Part shown: in pieces, positions 1 through 6,358 of the stretch
Layout: each line of letters starts with the position of its first letter
How positions within the stretch are numbered: position 1 is the stretch's first letter
Origin: Thermodesulfobacteriota bacterium
Lineage (GTDB): Bacteria > Desulfobacterota > Desulfomonilia > Desulfomonilales > Desulfomonilaceae
Assembly: GCA_030837305.1 (NCBI GenBank)
Contig: JAUPKT010000087.1
Location: forward strand, 1 to 8,262
DNA length: 8,262 nt
Direction of reading: 5' to 3'
Position numbers and translations under genes: made by a program
Notes under the pieces: model-generated
The model's database searches: none
The model's input: only the letters and a program-made list of their open reading frames with translations
What the model was told of the DNA's origin: nothing

Positions 1-434
1 GTGAGTTCCTGCATGAGAAGCTTGAGATGCGCGTTTCTATCCCCTCTCTTGCCCTTTTCCAGATCATATTCGAGATTCGTGTATGATCGAGCTGCTTGGG
101 CGATGCGCTGAACAACGCGATCGGACAGGGGCGATCTTCCGAGATTCGTGTGTACGATGACTCCCGTGGCATTGATGACCATCTGAAGTTTTGGGCCAAG
201 TATTTTTCGGGCTAAAATCGTGGATCTATTCGACACTGCCTCAGGTGTGCAATCATGTTCACGGGCACTGCCCTCAAGGATGTCTGCACGGAGGTTATCA
301 AGAGCGAGTCTGACGATCCGTTTTACCAGTTCGTGGGAATATGTTTTCTTGAGTTCGTCGAGACAGGGCTCGCTGAGTAATCTATCAACAGAAGGTATAG
401 ATCTAAAAAGCAATTCCGAGGAATTCGTAGACAT
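1..434 (-). CDS. selA: L-seryl-tRNA(Sec) selenium transferase (SelA), N-terminal part, cut by window edge
   Basis: SelA is a PLP-dependent cytosolic enzyme that converts Ser-tRNA(Sec) to Sec-tRNA(Sec) with selenophosphate, the last step before UGA-directed selenocysteine insertion. Reading the minus strand from the ATG at 434-432 gives about 144 residues. They begin MSTNSSELLF, followed by IPSVDRLL, which matches the conserved SelA N-terminus. The next landmarks are NATGVIVHTNLGRSPLS (about residues 88-104) and TNLEYDLEKGKRG (about 118-130), both hallmarks of the family; the E. coli protein has an HTNLGRA and LEYDL at these places. The family is usually 450-470 residues, so roughly two thirds, including the PLP lysine, lie outside the window. 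The gene starts 15 nt after the stop of the exported-protein gene at 450-977, so the two are probably co-transcribed. No convincing Shine-Dalgarno sequence precedes the ATG. The presence of selA implies that the organism makes selenoproteins; no selB, selC or selD lies in this window. Confidence 0.93.
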   Translation of the reverse strand, partial: MSTNSSELLFRSIPSVDRLLSEPCLDELKKTYSHELVKRIVRLALDNLRADILEGSAREHDCTPEAVSNRSTILARKILGPKLQMVINATGVIVHTNLGRSPLSDRVVQRIAQAARSYTNLEYDLEKGKRGDRNAHLKLLMQEL

Positions 435-449
435 ACCGATGATTACCCG

Positions 450-977
450 TCACGACTGAGGGACAATTTTGAACGAGCGCAAGGATTCTTCAAATGCCGG
501 AACAAAGGAATCGAATTCCTTGGCCGGTGCGGTAAAGTCGATGGTCACAATTTTCTTGTCCGTGAGCACCACTAAGCGCCACGAGCGTAGACGTTTCTGC
601 TCCGGCACTCGCGTTTCCTTGCTCAACAGTGCTTTAGCACCCTTTATCTTGAGGATTTTCACTTCCTCGCCGGCGCTACTATTACTCTCGATTGCTTTCC
701 GCAGGGCATTAAAGAGAGTGTCTCTTGATTCGATGAACGCATCTCCCACCACGATGAAGATTTCCGCAGAATCTTTCTTCCACTTGAAGATTCCCGCTTC
801 ATCCACGGGCTCTCTCTTAAATCCGCTGGACAGTTTCATCTTGAAGAATTGGCCATCAACCTCTTCAGACAGCTGCTGCGGGTCTGATCGATGCGCTTTG
901 TTGTTTAGCGCCCACAGAGTGCACGGCATCACAATGAACAAGAGCAGGAAAACAGATATTCTTTTTGGGTTCGGCAT
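450..977 (-). CDS. Exported protein of unknown function, 175 aa
   Basis: The function is not recognised. The protein starts MPNPKRISVF and has a typical Sec signal peptide: a basic start (K5, R6), a hydrophobic stretch over about residues 8-18 and a plausible signal peptidase I site after LWA at residue 23. C19 is preceded by proline, so a lipoprotein box is unlikely. The mature part of about 150 residues alternates short strands and amphipathic helices. It ends with IVTIDFTAPAKEFDSF followed by an EESLRSFKI-type segment, resembling the C-terminus of small periplasmic alpha/beta proteins of the PsbP/DcrB kind; this resemblance is only by eye. It probably acts in the periplasm or is membrane-associated. 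It lies just upstream of selA in the same direction, with its TGA stop in the same frame as selA. The opposite strand is also open over nearly the whole length (469-1005), but the signal peptide and natural protein composition favour the minus strand. The ribosome binding site is weak. Confidence 0.75.
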   Translation of the reverse strand: MPNPKRISVFLLLFIVMPCTLWALNNKAHRSDPQQLSEEVDGQFFKMKLSSGFKREPVDEAGIFKWKKDSAEIFIVVGDAFIESRDTLFNALRKAIESNSSAGEEVKILKIKGAKALLSKETRVPEQKRLRSWRLVVLTDKKIVTIDFTAPAKEFDSFVPAFEESLRSFKIVPQS

Positions 978-1064
978 TTTCAGTGTTTGCCTTAACAGAC
1001 AATAATGTCATGCATCATCTTATCTCGATAGGGTCGTCCGTCCCTTTGCAGAGCCTCAAGCCAT

Positions 1065-1093
1065 TTGACCCGCATCGTCACGATTGTTACCAT
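1065..1093 (+). promoter_or_regulatory. Putative sigma70-type promoter for mtaB
   Basis: TTGACC (1065-1070) is followed after 17 bp by TACCAT (1088-1093), matching 5 of 6 and 4 of 6 consensus bases. Transcription would start near 1100, between this box and the preferred mtaB start at 1125. A second -10-like TATTAT (1099-1104) has no well-placed -35 partner. The region 978-1064, shared with the divergent exported-protein gene, shows no clear minus-strand promoter, only a short dyad GACA-ATAA-TGTC at 998-1009. Confidence 0.35.
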
Positions 1094-1124
1094 GAATGTA
1101 TTATCCATGTCAAAAGTAGGTGCA

Positions 1125-2465
1125 ATGCATTCCGACGAACCGTCAAAGAGAGCAGCAGTATTCGTTCTTGGCTGCAAAGTAAATCAGGCCGAGGCAAACG
1201 GGATTTGTCAGATACTTGCGGATCATGGTTTTCAGATCGGCCGCCCCGAGAATGAGCCACATCTGGTCGTGGTAAACACATGCTGCGTAACCTCCCGTGC
1301 CGAGGCAAAATCGAGAAGGCTCGTCAAGAGACTCCAGAGACTTTTCCCAGAGGCCCGGCTGGTGGTAACAGGATGTTTGGCTCAGACAAGTCCTGAATGC
1401 TTTGCTGGGACAAACGAGAAATTGAAAGTGGTGGGCAATGACCAGAAGACGGAACTCAATAGGATTTTATCCGCAATGGGCTGGTTGGGCGTATCTGCAG
1501 ACAAGAATGAGCGATCCGGCGACTGGGGGTTCGCTGATCTTGGGGTGAAAAGGTCGACCGGAAAAGCCAGGGAATTCATCAAGATTCAGGATGGGTGCCC
1601 CCAATCGTGTACCTACTGCATCGTCCCTTCGGCACGCGGGCCCTCTCGGAGTCTTTCAGCCGACCGTATTTTCGCGCATGTTAAGACTTTACGGGACAAC
1701 GGAGCCGCAGAAATCGTCCTTACCGGGGTGAATCTCGGTTGTTACGGCCATGATCTTGGTTCACCGAAGGGCCTGGAAGGCCTCCTGTTTGATTTGTTGG
1801 TGAGAGATTTTGGCGTGCGCTTTCGATTAAGTTCCCTTGAGCCGCAGCACATCAGTTCCGGCCTCATCGACCTGCTGGCAACTAGTGAGCAGATGTGCAG
1901 ACATTTTCACATTCCACTCCAGAGTGGTGATGACGAAATATTGACCAAGATGAAGAGACCGTATAATACGGCGTTCATTAGAGAGGTAACATACGGAATT
2001 CTGAGGAGAATACCTGATGCTTGTCTCGGCTTTGACGTGATCGTCGGATTCCCAGGAGAGACCGAAGAGGCTTTCAGGAGGACTGTTGATCTGGTGACGG
2101 AGTTGAGGGCGAGTTATTTGCATGTTTTTCCGTTTTCTCCAAGGCCCGGCACTGAGGCCTCTCGATTCCCCCATAACGTTTCGGAATCGGAAATACGGGG
2201 TCGTGTCGAAAGATTGGGGCTGGTGGCCAAGGAACTCCGGGCAGATTTCTGGAGGCGGAGTGTGGGTAAGACATTGCCTGCGGTAGTGGAATCCGGACCC
2301 GACCCATCGACAGGAGATGTCCTGGTTCGGAGCGACAATTATATCCCTGTTTATTGCCCGGGAACCGGTAACGTGACTCCTGACAGATACATATTGGTTC
2401 GTGTGACGGGAGTTGAAGACAGCCGGGTATGGGGCACTATCGAATCTTTTCGAGAGGTCCCGTGA
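1125..2465 (+). CDS. mtaB: tRNA (N6-threonylcarbamoyladenosine(37)-C2)-methylthiotransferase, MtaB type
   Basis: This is a radical-SAM methylthiotransferase of the MiaB/MtaB/RimO superfamily. MtaB adds a methylthio group to C2 of t6A37 in tRNAs reading ANN codons, using SAM, sulfur and two [4Fe-4S] clusters. From the chosen start the protein is 446 aa, a normal length. The N-terminal UPF0004 domain carries GCKVNQAEA with C17, NTCCVT with C53, and VTGC with C84, the auxiliary-cluster ligands. The radical-SAM motif CPQSCTYC gives C158, C162 and C165. Later come IVLTGVNLGCYG, the HIPLQSGDDEIL segment, DVIVGFPGETEEAF and LHVFPFSPRPGTEA, the last being typical of MtaB rather than MiaB. A C-terminal TRAM-like domain of about 60 residues follows. 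The frame is open up to a TTG at 1065, but those extra codons overlap the promoter-like boxes. ATG 1125 has AGTAGG just upstream and begins next to the conserved domain, so it is preferred; ATG 1092 and ATG 1107 are alternatives. MtaB versus another MTTase is judged from motifs only. Confidence 0.9.
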   Translation: MHSDEPSKRAAVFVLGCKVNQAEANGICQILADHGFQIGRPENEPHLVVVNTCCVTSRAEAKSRRLVKRLQRLFPEARLVVTGCLAQTSPECFAGTNEKLKVVGNDQKTELNRILSAMGWLGVSADKNERSGDWGFADLGVKRSTGKAREFIKIQDGCPQSCTYCIVPSARGPSRSLSADRIFAHVKTLRDNGAAEIVLTGVNLGCYGHDLGSPKGLEGLLFDLLVRDFGVRFRLSSLEPQHISSGLIDLLATSEQMCRHFHIPLQSGDDEILTKMKRPYNTAFIREVTYGILRRIPDACLGFDVIVGFPGETEEAFRRTVDLVTELRASYLHVFPFSPRPGTEASRFPHNVSESEIRGRVERLGLVAKELRADFWRRSVGKTLPAVVESGPDPSTGDVLVRSDNYIPVYCPGTGNVTPDRYILVRVTGVEDSRVWGTIESFREVP

Positions 2466-2471
2466 ACTCAT

Positions 2472-3857
2472 TCAGGGTCGAGTGGCCTGGCGAATGAAAT
2501 CTCCTGCCTTCACAAGGTGTTCCTTGGCCTTTTGAAAATTCTCTGCCTTATTTTCCTCGAAATAATTGATGATTGCGTCACAGGCCATATATGCGTGTGC
2601 GATGGACTGCCTCACGAGTCCATGGAATTCCAAATACTTGGGGGGCGGAATAACTGCGAATGTCTTTGAATCCAAGACTTGAAGCTCTCTCTTGATGGAG
2701 GTCATCTTGAGTTTGATGTCGGCAGGTATGAGGCTGGAGTTTGCGTCCGAGGGATCGTAGTCGGCGATGGTCAACCCCGGTGCTCTGGTCATGAGAAGCG
2801 ACAATTCTTCGAGAATGGGTGCAGTCTCCCGCAAGTAGTCTCTCGCCTCACGACTATCGAGAGCATCGTCATCCAAGGGCGTCGCAATCATTTCTTTTGT
2901 CCGGCCAAGGTCAATGGTTTCCTTGGCCGAGGGCTCTTCCGATTGTGAAATTTTCACCGGTTCTGTTTCAGCATCGGGCTCGCGCGAGGAACCCTCTGCG
3001 GTCTCTGACAGTGCGGGCTTCTCAGGCCGAGAATAAGAAGGTGCTGTTGTTTCACTGGAACCATGCCCAGGGATTTCCTCGGCATCTCTCGGCCGCTCAG
3101 ATACTTGTTCTCGTTCCTGCTCGAGCAGTTCCACGAGTGCCGGTCCAGGTCTGGGGTCAAGGCTTAGCCATTCTTCCTGCGCTATCAGGTCATCAGCAAG
3201 ACGGCTGCTGAGTTCCATCCTTGAAATCTTTTGACTTCTCAAGTCCAGTTCAGCCGTAGCAGGGATCTTGGGTGGAGAAGACCTCCTCAAGATTTCTCTC
3301 TTGGGAACAAAAGTGGGGTCGAAGGTTTCCTCAGGGGCAATTGGTGGATGATATACCGGATTCTCTTCGGTCGTCTCCTTCAATTGGGAAGGGGTCTCTT
3401 CAGCCCGGGGTTCTTCCGGCCTTGTCTCCGCAACCGGCTGATCCGATTGAGACTCCGGAGTGGTTGGTGTGTGCGGGACAGTTTCGGCGACTGGTGCAGA
3501 CTCACGCTCTTCTGAGGTAACTGGATCGAACGGCAGTCGATTGACCTGGTCTCTTTCGGGCTCTGTGGGAGAAACGTCGGCGTCCGGCAGATCTAGTTGG
3601 GGAGTGGGAGTTGCTGCCTGGGGTTCTTCCTCTACTATTTTTTTCTGAGACCTGTCCCCGATGATATTTCGCATCCTTATTTCAGGCACTTTGACGACAT
3701 ACCCGGACTGCCCAATTTCGGTGGAGGAATTCTCCACAGTCTCCTGGTGTGTCCCTGATTGTGGGCGACTCATGGGTACCGTGCCTTGGGCGTACACATA
3801 ACTCCAGTTGCAAGAGAGGCATATCAGAAAGATGATGAGCATGGGCTGCAAAGACAT
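2472..3857 (-). CDS. Secreted Pro/Glu-rich protein of unknown function, about 461 aa
   Basis: The protein is not recognised. The ATG at 3857-3855 gives 461 residues beginning MSLQPMLIIF. A hydrophobic segment LIIFLICL is followed by a likely signal peptidase site after VYA, eight residues before a PMSRP stretch. The frame is open to a GTG at 3902, which would add 15 residues (476 aa); the ATG at 3842 is also possible. No start has a good Shine-Dalgarno sequence, so the N-terminus is uncertain. The mature protein has a long low-complexity middle of about 240 residues rich in Pro, Glu, Ser and Thr, probably disordered. It contains a shorter ordered-looking island (LDLRSQKISRMELSSRLADD, then EEWLSLDPRPGPALVELL). 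The last 125 residues are predicted mainly helical, with AVIPPPKYLEFHGLV and AHAYMACDAIINYF as the most conserved-looking parts. This architecture suggests an envelope protein with a flexible linker and a helical C-terminal domain. It lies after nusB but has its own promoter-like sequence, and it converges on mtaB with 6 bp between stops. Confidence 0.75.
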   Translation of the reverse strand: MSLQPMLIIFLICLSCNWSYVYAQGTVPMSRPQSGTHQETVENSSTEIGQSGYVVKVPEIRMRNIIGDRSQKKIVEEEPQAATPTPQLDLPDADVSPTEPERDQVNRLPFDPVTSEERESAPVAETVPHTPTTPESQSDQPVAETRPEEPRAEETPSQLKETTEENPVYHPPIAPEETFDPTFVPKREILRRSSPPKIPATAELDLRSQKISRMELSSRLADDLIAQEEWLSLDPRPGPALVELLEQEREQVSERPRDAEEIPGHGSSETTAPSYSRPEKPALSETAEGSSREPDAETEPVKISQSEEPSAKETIDLGRTKEMIATPLDDDALDSREARDYLRETAPILEELSLLMTRAPGLTIADYDPSDANSSLIPADIKLKMTSIKRELQVLDSKTFAVIPPPKYLEFHGLVRQSIAHAYMACDAIINYFEENKAENFQKAKEHLVKAGDFIRQATRP

Positions 3858-3875
3858 TTGCGGACAAACCGTTGC

Positions 3876-3922
3876 GTCGTGAGGCACGACAGATAGTCTC
3901 ACGTTGTTGGCGTTATGAACGC
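3876..3922 (-). promoter_or_regulatory. Leader region with small stem-loops before the secreted-protein gene
   Basis: Between the predicted transcription start (near 3931) and the ATG at 3857, the minus-strand RNA can form GCGTT-CAT-AACGC (3922-3910) and GTCGTG-CCT-CACGAC (3890-3876). A third pairing, CGTGAG (3903-3898) with CTCACG (3883-3878), shares bases with the second and excludes it. No U-run follows, so none looks like a terminator. If translation begins at GTG 3902, the second and third pairings lie within the coding region. Confidence 0.25.
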
Positions 3923-3937
3923 AAAACTTCTTTTAAA

Positions 3938-3966
3938 TTTATAAAATATAATATTAAATGGTTCAA
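3938..3966 (-). promoter_or_regulatory. Putative sigma70-type promoter for the secreted-protein gene
   Basis: On the minus strand, TTGAAC (3966-3961) is followed after exactly 17 bp by TATAAA (3943-3938), inside the most AT-rich stretch of the window (about 3925-3975). The expected transcription start is near 3931. It lies just downstream of the nusB stop codon. This suggests that the secreted protein can be expressed separately from the riboflavin-nusB run. Confidence 0.5.
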
Positions 3967-3971
3967 CAATT

Positions 3972-4448
3972 TTAGTCAAGTTTTTGTAGAAGTTGGAGAA
4001 GCTGTTCGGCAGACGTTGGCCGGTTTTCCACCACGTGCACCCTATCAAGGATTCCATTGATAAAGGCTGCTGAGTTTTCAGCTCCGAATTTTTTTCCTAT
4101 TTCTATTGCTTCATTCAGAATTACCTTGCTTGGTACTTCATGGAAATTGGTAAATTCTGCGATGGCCATCCTGAGGATATTTCTGTCGACCCGATTAATC
4201 CTGGTCAGTTTCCAGTGGTGGGAAAGTCGTGCAATGAGTGCGTCGATGTCCTCTTTATTTTGTGATACCGCTTTGACAAGGTCCCGGGCGAAATCTTTGA
4301 GTACTCGGTGCATCTTGAGATCCTCGTCCTCTTCGTCTGAGAAATGATCCCCGAGGAAATCAAAGGTTTCCATAGGATCCTGATTACCGGCGTCGGCGGC
4401 AAAGAGGACCTGCAAAACGAATTCTCGACTTTTTCTTCTTGATGGCAC
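3972..4448 (-). CDS. nusB: Transcription antitermination factor NusB
   Basis: NusB binds boxA RNA together with ribosomal protein S10 (NusE) and takes part in processive antitermination of rRNA operons. The 158-aa product is of normal size. It shows the expected basic start SRRKSREFVLQVLFAAD (residues 3-19). It then has an acidic insertion (DEEDEDLK), IDALIARLSHHWKLTRINRVDRNILRMAIAEF spread over about residues 69-100, and the diagnostic VILNEAIEIGKKFG and FINGILDRV near residues 108-136. The only in-frame start near the domain is GTG at 4448-4446; an ATG was not found upstream, and the ribosome binding site is poor. The gene follows ribH by 55 nt in the same direction, a common bacterial arrangement, and no hairpin-plus-U-run terminator separates the two. 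The C-terminal tail of about 20 residues after DRV is Gln/Leu-rich and variable. Confidence 0.95.
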   Translation of the reverse strand: MPSRRKSREFVLQVLFAADAGNQDPMETFDFLGDHFSDEEDEDLKMHRVLKDFARDLVKAVSQNKEDIDALIARLSHHWKLTRINRVDRNILRMAIAEFTNFHEVPSKVILNEAIEIGKKFGAENSAAFINGILDRVHVVENRPTSAEQLLQLLQKLD

Positions 4449-4503
4449 GATGACCGAACAACAAAAAATGAAACGAAAAGGATATTACATCGGCAAATGC
4501 AAA

Positions 4504-4968
4504 CTACAATTGTCGGAGGAGATTGGCCATTTCTATTGCAGACATAGCGGCTTCGGCCCCTTTGTTGCCGGCTTTTGACCCCGCCCTTTCTATGGCCTGT
4601 TCCAAGGTGTCGGTGGTTAACACACCGAACGTTACCGGTATGGTTACATCCAGGGCAACCTGGGCTACGCCTTTTGCCGTCTCTGATGCTATATAGTCGA
4701 AGTGCGGGGTTGATCCTCTGATAACTGCCCCCACTGCTATGACCATGTCATACTTTCCGGCTTTCGCAGCCAGGGAGGTTGCTTGGGGGATTTCGAATGC
4801 CCCGGGGACTCGAATGATGGTGATATCTTCCTCACGGGCACCGTGCCTGACCAGAACATCGATGGCGCCGTCAAGAAGACGAGAGACGATGAAATCGTTA
4901 TAGCGGCTTGCTACGAGGGCTGCCTTCATGCCCTGACAATTCAGAATCCCTTCAACTACTTTTGCCAT
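4504..4968 (-). CDS. ribH: 6,7-dimethyl-8-ribityllumazine synthase
   Basis: Lumazine synthase condenses 5-amino-6-ribitylamino-uracil with 3,4-dihydroxy-2-butanone 4-phosphate to give 6,7-dimethyl-8-ribityllumazine, the penultimate step of riboflavin synthesis. It usually assembles into pentamers or 60-mer capsids. The 154-aa length is typical. Visible landmarks are [16 protein letters not shown] (residues 20-35), the substrate-binding VPGAFEIP (54-61), [17 protein letters not shown] (80-96) with catalytic His89, and [20 protein letters not shown] (111-130) with the phosphate-contacting Arg128. It ends in [16 protein letters not shown]. The ATG at 4968-4966 has a strong GGAGG (4977-4973) four bases upstream. 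A 141-nt gap separates it from ribBA, longer than the other gaps in this run, and contains a 24-bp inverted repeat. The gene is intact with no missing key residue. Confidence 0.97.
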   Translation of the reverse strand: MAKVVEGILNCQGMKAALVASRYNDFIVSRLLDGAIDVLVRHGAREEDITIIRVPGAFEIPQATSLAAKAGKYDMVIAVGAVIRGSTPHFDYIASETAKGVAQVALDVTIPVTFGVLTTDTLEQAIERAGSKAGNKGAEAAMSAIEMANLLRQL

Positions 4969-4990
4969 GGGGCCTCCGGATACTCATTGG

Positions 4991-5014
4991 TTTGTCTCAA
5001 ACGTTTGAGGCAAA
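4991..5014. repeat. 24-bp inverted repeat in the ribBA-ribH gap
   Basis: The core CTCAAACGTTTGAG (4996-5009) is a perfect 14-bp palindrome. It is flanked by TTTG (4991-4994) and CAAA (5011-5014) after one mismatched base on each side. It ends about 14 nt before the ribH Shine-Dalgarno sequence. There is no U-run next to it on the minus strand, so it does not look like an intrinsic terminator. It could be an operator for a dimeric regulator or an RNA hairpin that affects ribH expression or mRNA processing; the sequence alone does not decide. Confidence 0.55.
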
Positions 5015-5109
5015 GGTTTGATGTGGTGTTCACTTTCCTTGAACGGGAACGGCCGGCGTATGCAAACGGCAAGAGGGCAGCCTTGGGGTCACTGGGCACC
5101 ACTTTCACC

Positions 5110-6342
5110 TCACTCGGTACATGTTCCGACAAGATTCTGGAGATCGTAGAGGTGGCCCATCTTTTCTTGTTTGGTGGTGAGATATCGGAGGTTCGTGTCG
5201 CACGGCTCTACTACGATGGGAACCTGCTCAACAACTTCAAGGCCGTACCCTTCCAGTCCCACTATTTTGGTGGGGTTGTTGGTCATGAGTCGCATTTTTC
5301 TTACCCCGAGATCTGCCAGCATCTGGGCTCCTATCCCGTAATCTCTTAAATCCGGCTTAAAGCCGAGCCTCAGATTTGCTTCTACCGTATCGCAACCCTG
5401 ATCTTGCAGGGCATAGGCTTTAATCTTGTTCAAGAGACCTATTCCTCGTCCTTCTTGCTGCATGTAGAGAATGACACCCTTGCCGGCCTCTTCCACCATG
5501 TGCATTGCTTTCTCAAGCTGGATCCCACAGTCGCACCTCTTAGACCCAAAGACATCGCCGGTAAGACATTCGGAATGGACTCGTACGAGAACAGCCTCTT
5601 CAGGGTCGATGTCTCCTTTGACCAAAGCAACATGGTTATGGTTATCGACATCGTTTTCATACACAATCAGTCTGAAACTACCGCCGAACTCGGTGGGCAG
5701 AACGGTCTCTGCACCTCTACGGACAAGCCGCTCCGTCTTCATGCGATACTGAATGAGATCTTTGATGGTGCATATTTTCAGTCCATGTTTTTCCGCCATG
5801 ACCATCAGATGGGGCAACCGAGCCATTGATCCGTCTTCGTTCATTACTTCGCAAATGACCCCTGCGGGTTGAAAGCCGGCCAATCGAGCGAGATCTGCAC
5901 TTCCCTCCGTCTGTCCTGCACGCACGAGAACTCCGCCATTGCGGGCCATCAGAGGGAAGACATGACCGGGGGAGATTATGTCTTGAGGCACTGCATCTGT
6001 GTCCACGGCTGTTAATATAGTGGTGCACCTATCGAATGCGGATATTCCTGTTGTAACTCCCCTGGCGGCCTCTATGGACACGGTAAATGCCGTACCGTAT
6101 GGGGATTTGTTGTTTGAAACCATCATAGGGAGATCGAGGGACTCGATCTTGGACCGTGTCATTGAGAGGCACAGGAGGCCTCTGCCATATTTTGTCATAA
6201 AGTTTATTGCGGCCGGGGTGACCTTTTCAGCAGCCATGGTGAGGTCACCCTCGTTCTCGCGGTCTTCGTCATCAACCAGGATCACCATGCCGCCTTGTTT
6301 TATTTCTTCAATGGCCTCTTCAACGCCGACGAGTGCGCTCAT
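5110..6342 (-). CDS. ribBA: Bifunctional 3,4-dihydroxy-2-butanone 4-phosphate synthase / GTP cyclohydrolase II
   Basis: This fusion supplies both branches of riboflavin synthesis: the RibB half makes 3,4-dihydroxy-2-butanone 4-phosphate and formate from ribulose 5-phosphate, and the RibA half opens GTP. The 410-aa length is normal. The RibB domain (about 1-200) shows DDEDRENEGD (24-33), the acidic metal-binding loop, GISAFDR (99-105), GHVFPL (126-131) and the ICEVMNEDGSMARLPHL region (163-179). The RibA domain (about 205-400) shows SECLTGDVFGSKRCDCG (257-273) with zinc ligands C259, C270 and C272. It continues with QQEGRGIGL (295-303), DYGIGAQML (334-342) and MTNNPTKIVGLEGYGL (353-368). All expected catalytic motifs of both halves are present, so both activities are likely. 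The ATG at 6342 has a near-perfect AAGGAGG seven bases upstream, fused to the ribE stop codon. Together with ribE it looks translationally coupled. Confidence 0.97.
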   Translation of the reverse strand: MSALVGVEEAIEEIKQGGMVILVDDEDRENEGDLTMAAEKVTPAAINFMTKYGRGLLCLSMTRSKIESLDLPMMVSNNKSPYGTAFTVSIEAARGVTTGISAFDRCTTILTAVDTDAVPQDIISPGHVFPLMARNGGVLVRAGQTEGSADLARLAGFQPAGVICEVMNEDGSMARLPHLMVMAEKHGLKICTIKDLIQYRMKTERLVRRGAETVLPTEFGGSFRLIVYENDVDNHNHVALVKGDIDPEEAVLVRVHSECLTGDVFGSKRCDCGIQLEKAMHMVEEAGKGVILYMQQEGRGIGLLNKIKAYALQDQGCDTVEANLRLGFKPDLRDYGIGAQMLADLGVRKMRLMTNNPTKIVGLEGYGLEVVEQVPIVVEPCDTNLRYLTTKQEKMGHLYDLQNLVGTCTE

Positions 6343-6349
6343 AGCGCAT

Positions 6350-6358
6350 CCTCCTTTA
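6350..6358 (-). promoter_or_regulatory. ribBA ribosome binding site fused to the ribE stop codon
   Basis: On the minus strand the ribE stop TAA (6358-6356) runs straight into AAGGAGG (6356-6350), seven bases before the ribBA ATG. Ribosomes ending ribE are placed directly on a very strong Shine-Dalgarno sequence, which should couple translation of the two genes. Confidence 0.8.

Noticed and set aside
434..452. The TGA ending the exported-protein gene is in frame with selA, suggesting possible selenocysteine readthrough into a fusion.
   Set aside because: In-frame alignment has a one in three chance. A secreted protein fused to cytosolic SelA makes no sense, selA has its own ATG followed by a normal SelA N-terminus, and no SECIS-like hairpin was evident just after the TGA.
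469..1005. 178-codon ORF on the plus strand.
   Set aside because: It lies antisense to the exported-protein gene. Its translation is Ser/Arg-rich with no domain-like pattern, whereas the minus-strand product has a signal peptide and natural composition.
1827..2471. 214-codon minus-strand ORF starting directly after the TGA of the secreted-protein gene.
   Set aside because: It is antisense to the conserved radical-SAM part of mtaB, and its product looks random. The abutting ATG appears to be coincidence.
2819..3211. 130-codon plus-strand ORF.
   Set aside because: It is an antisense shadow of the low-complexity part of the secreted protein, with Ala/Arg/Ser-rich translation and no ribosome binding site.
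4449..4503. T-rich ribH-nusB spacer as a terminator or internal promoter.
   Set aside because: No stem precedes the T-run on the minus strand. The only promoter-like pair (TTGTAG-16-TAATAT) is too weak to call.
4783..5349. 188-codon plus-strand ORF spanning the ribBA-ribH gap.
   Set aside because: It overlaps the well-defined ends of ribH and ribBA in antisense, and no plausible protein features are seen.
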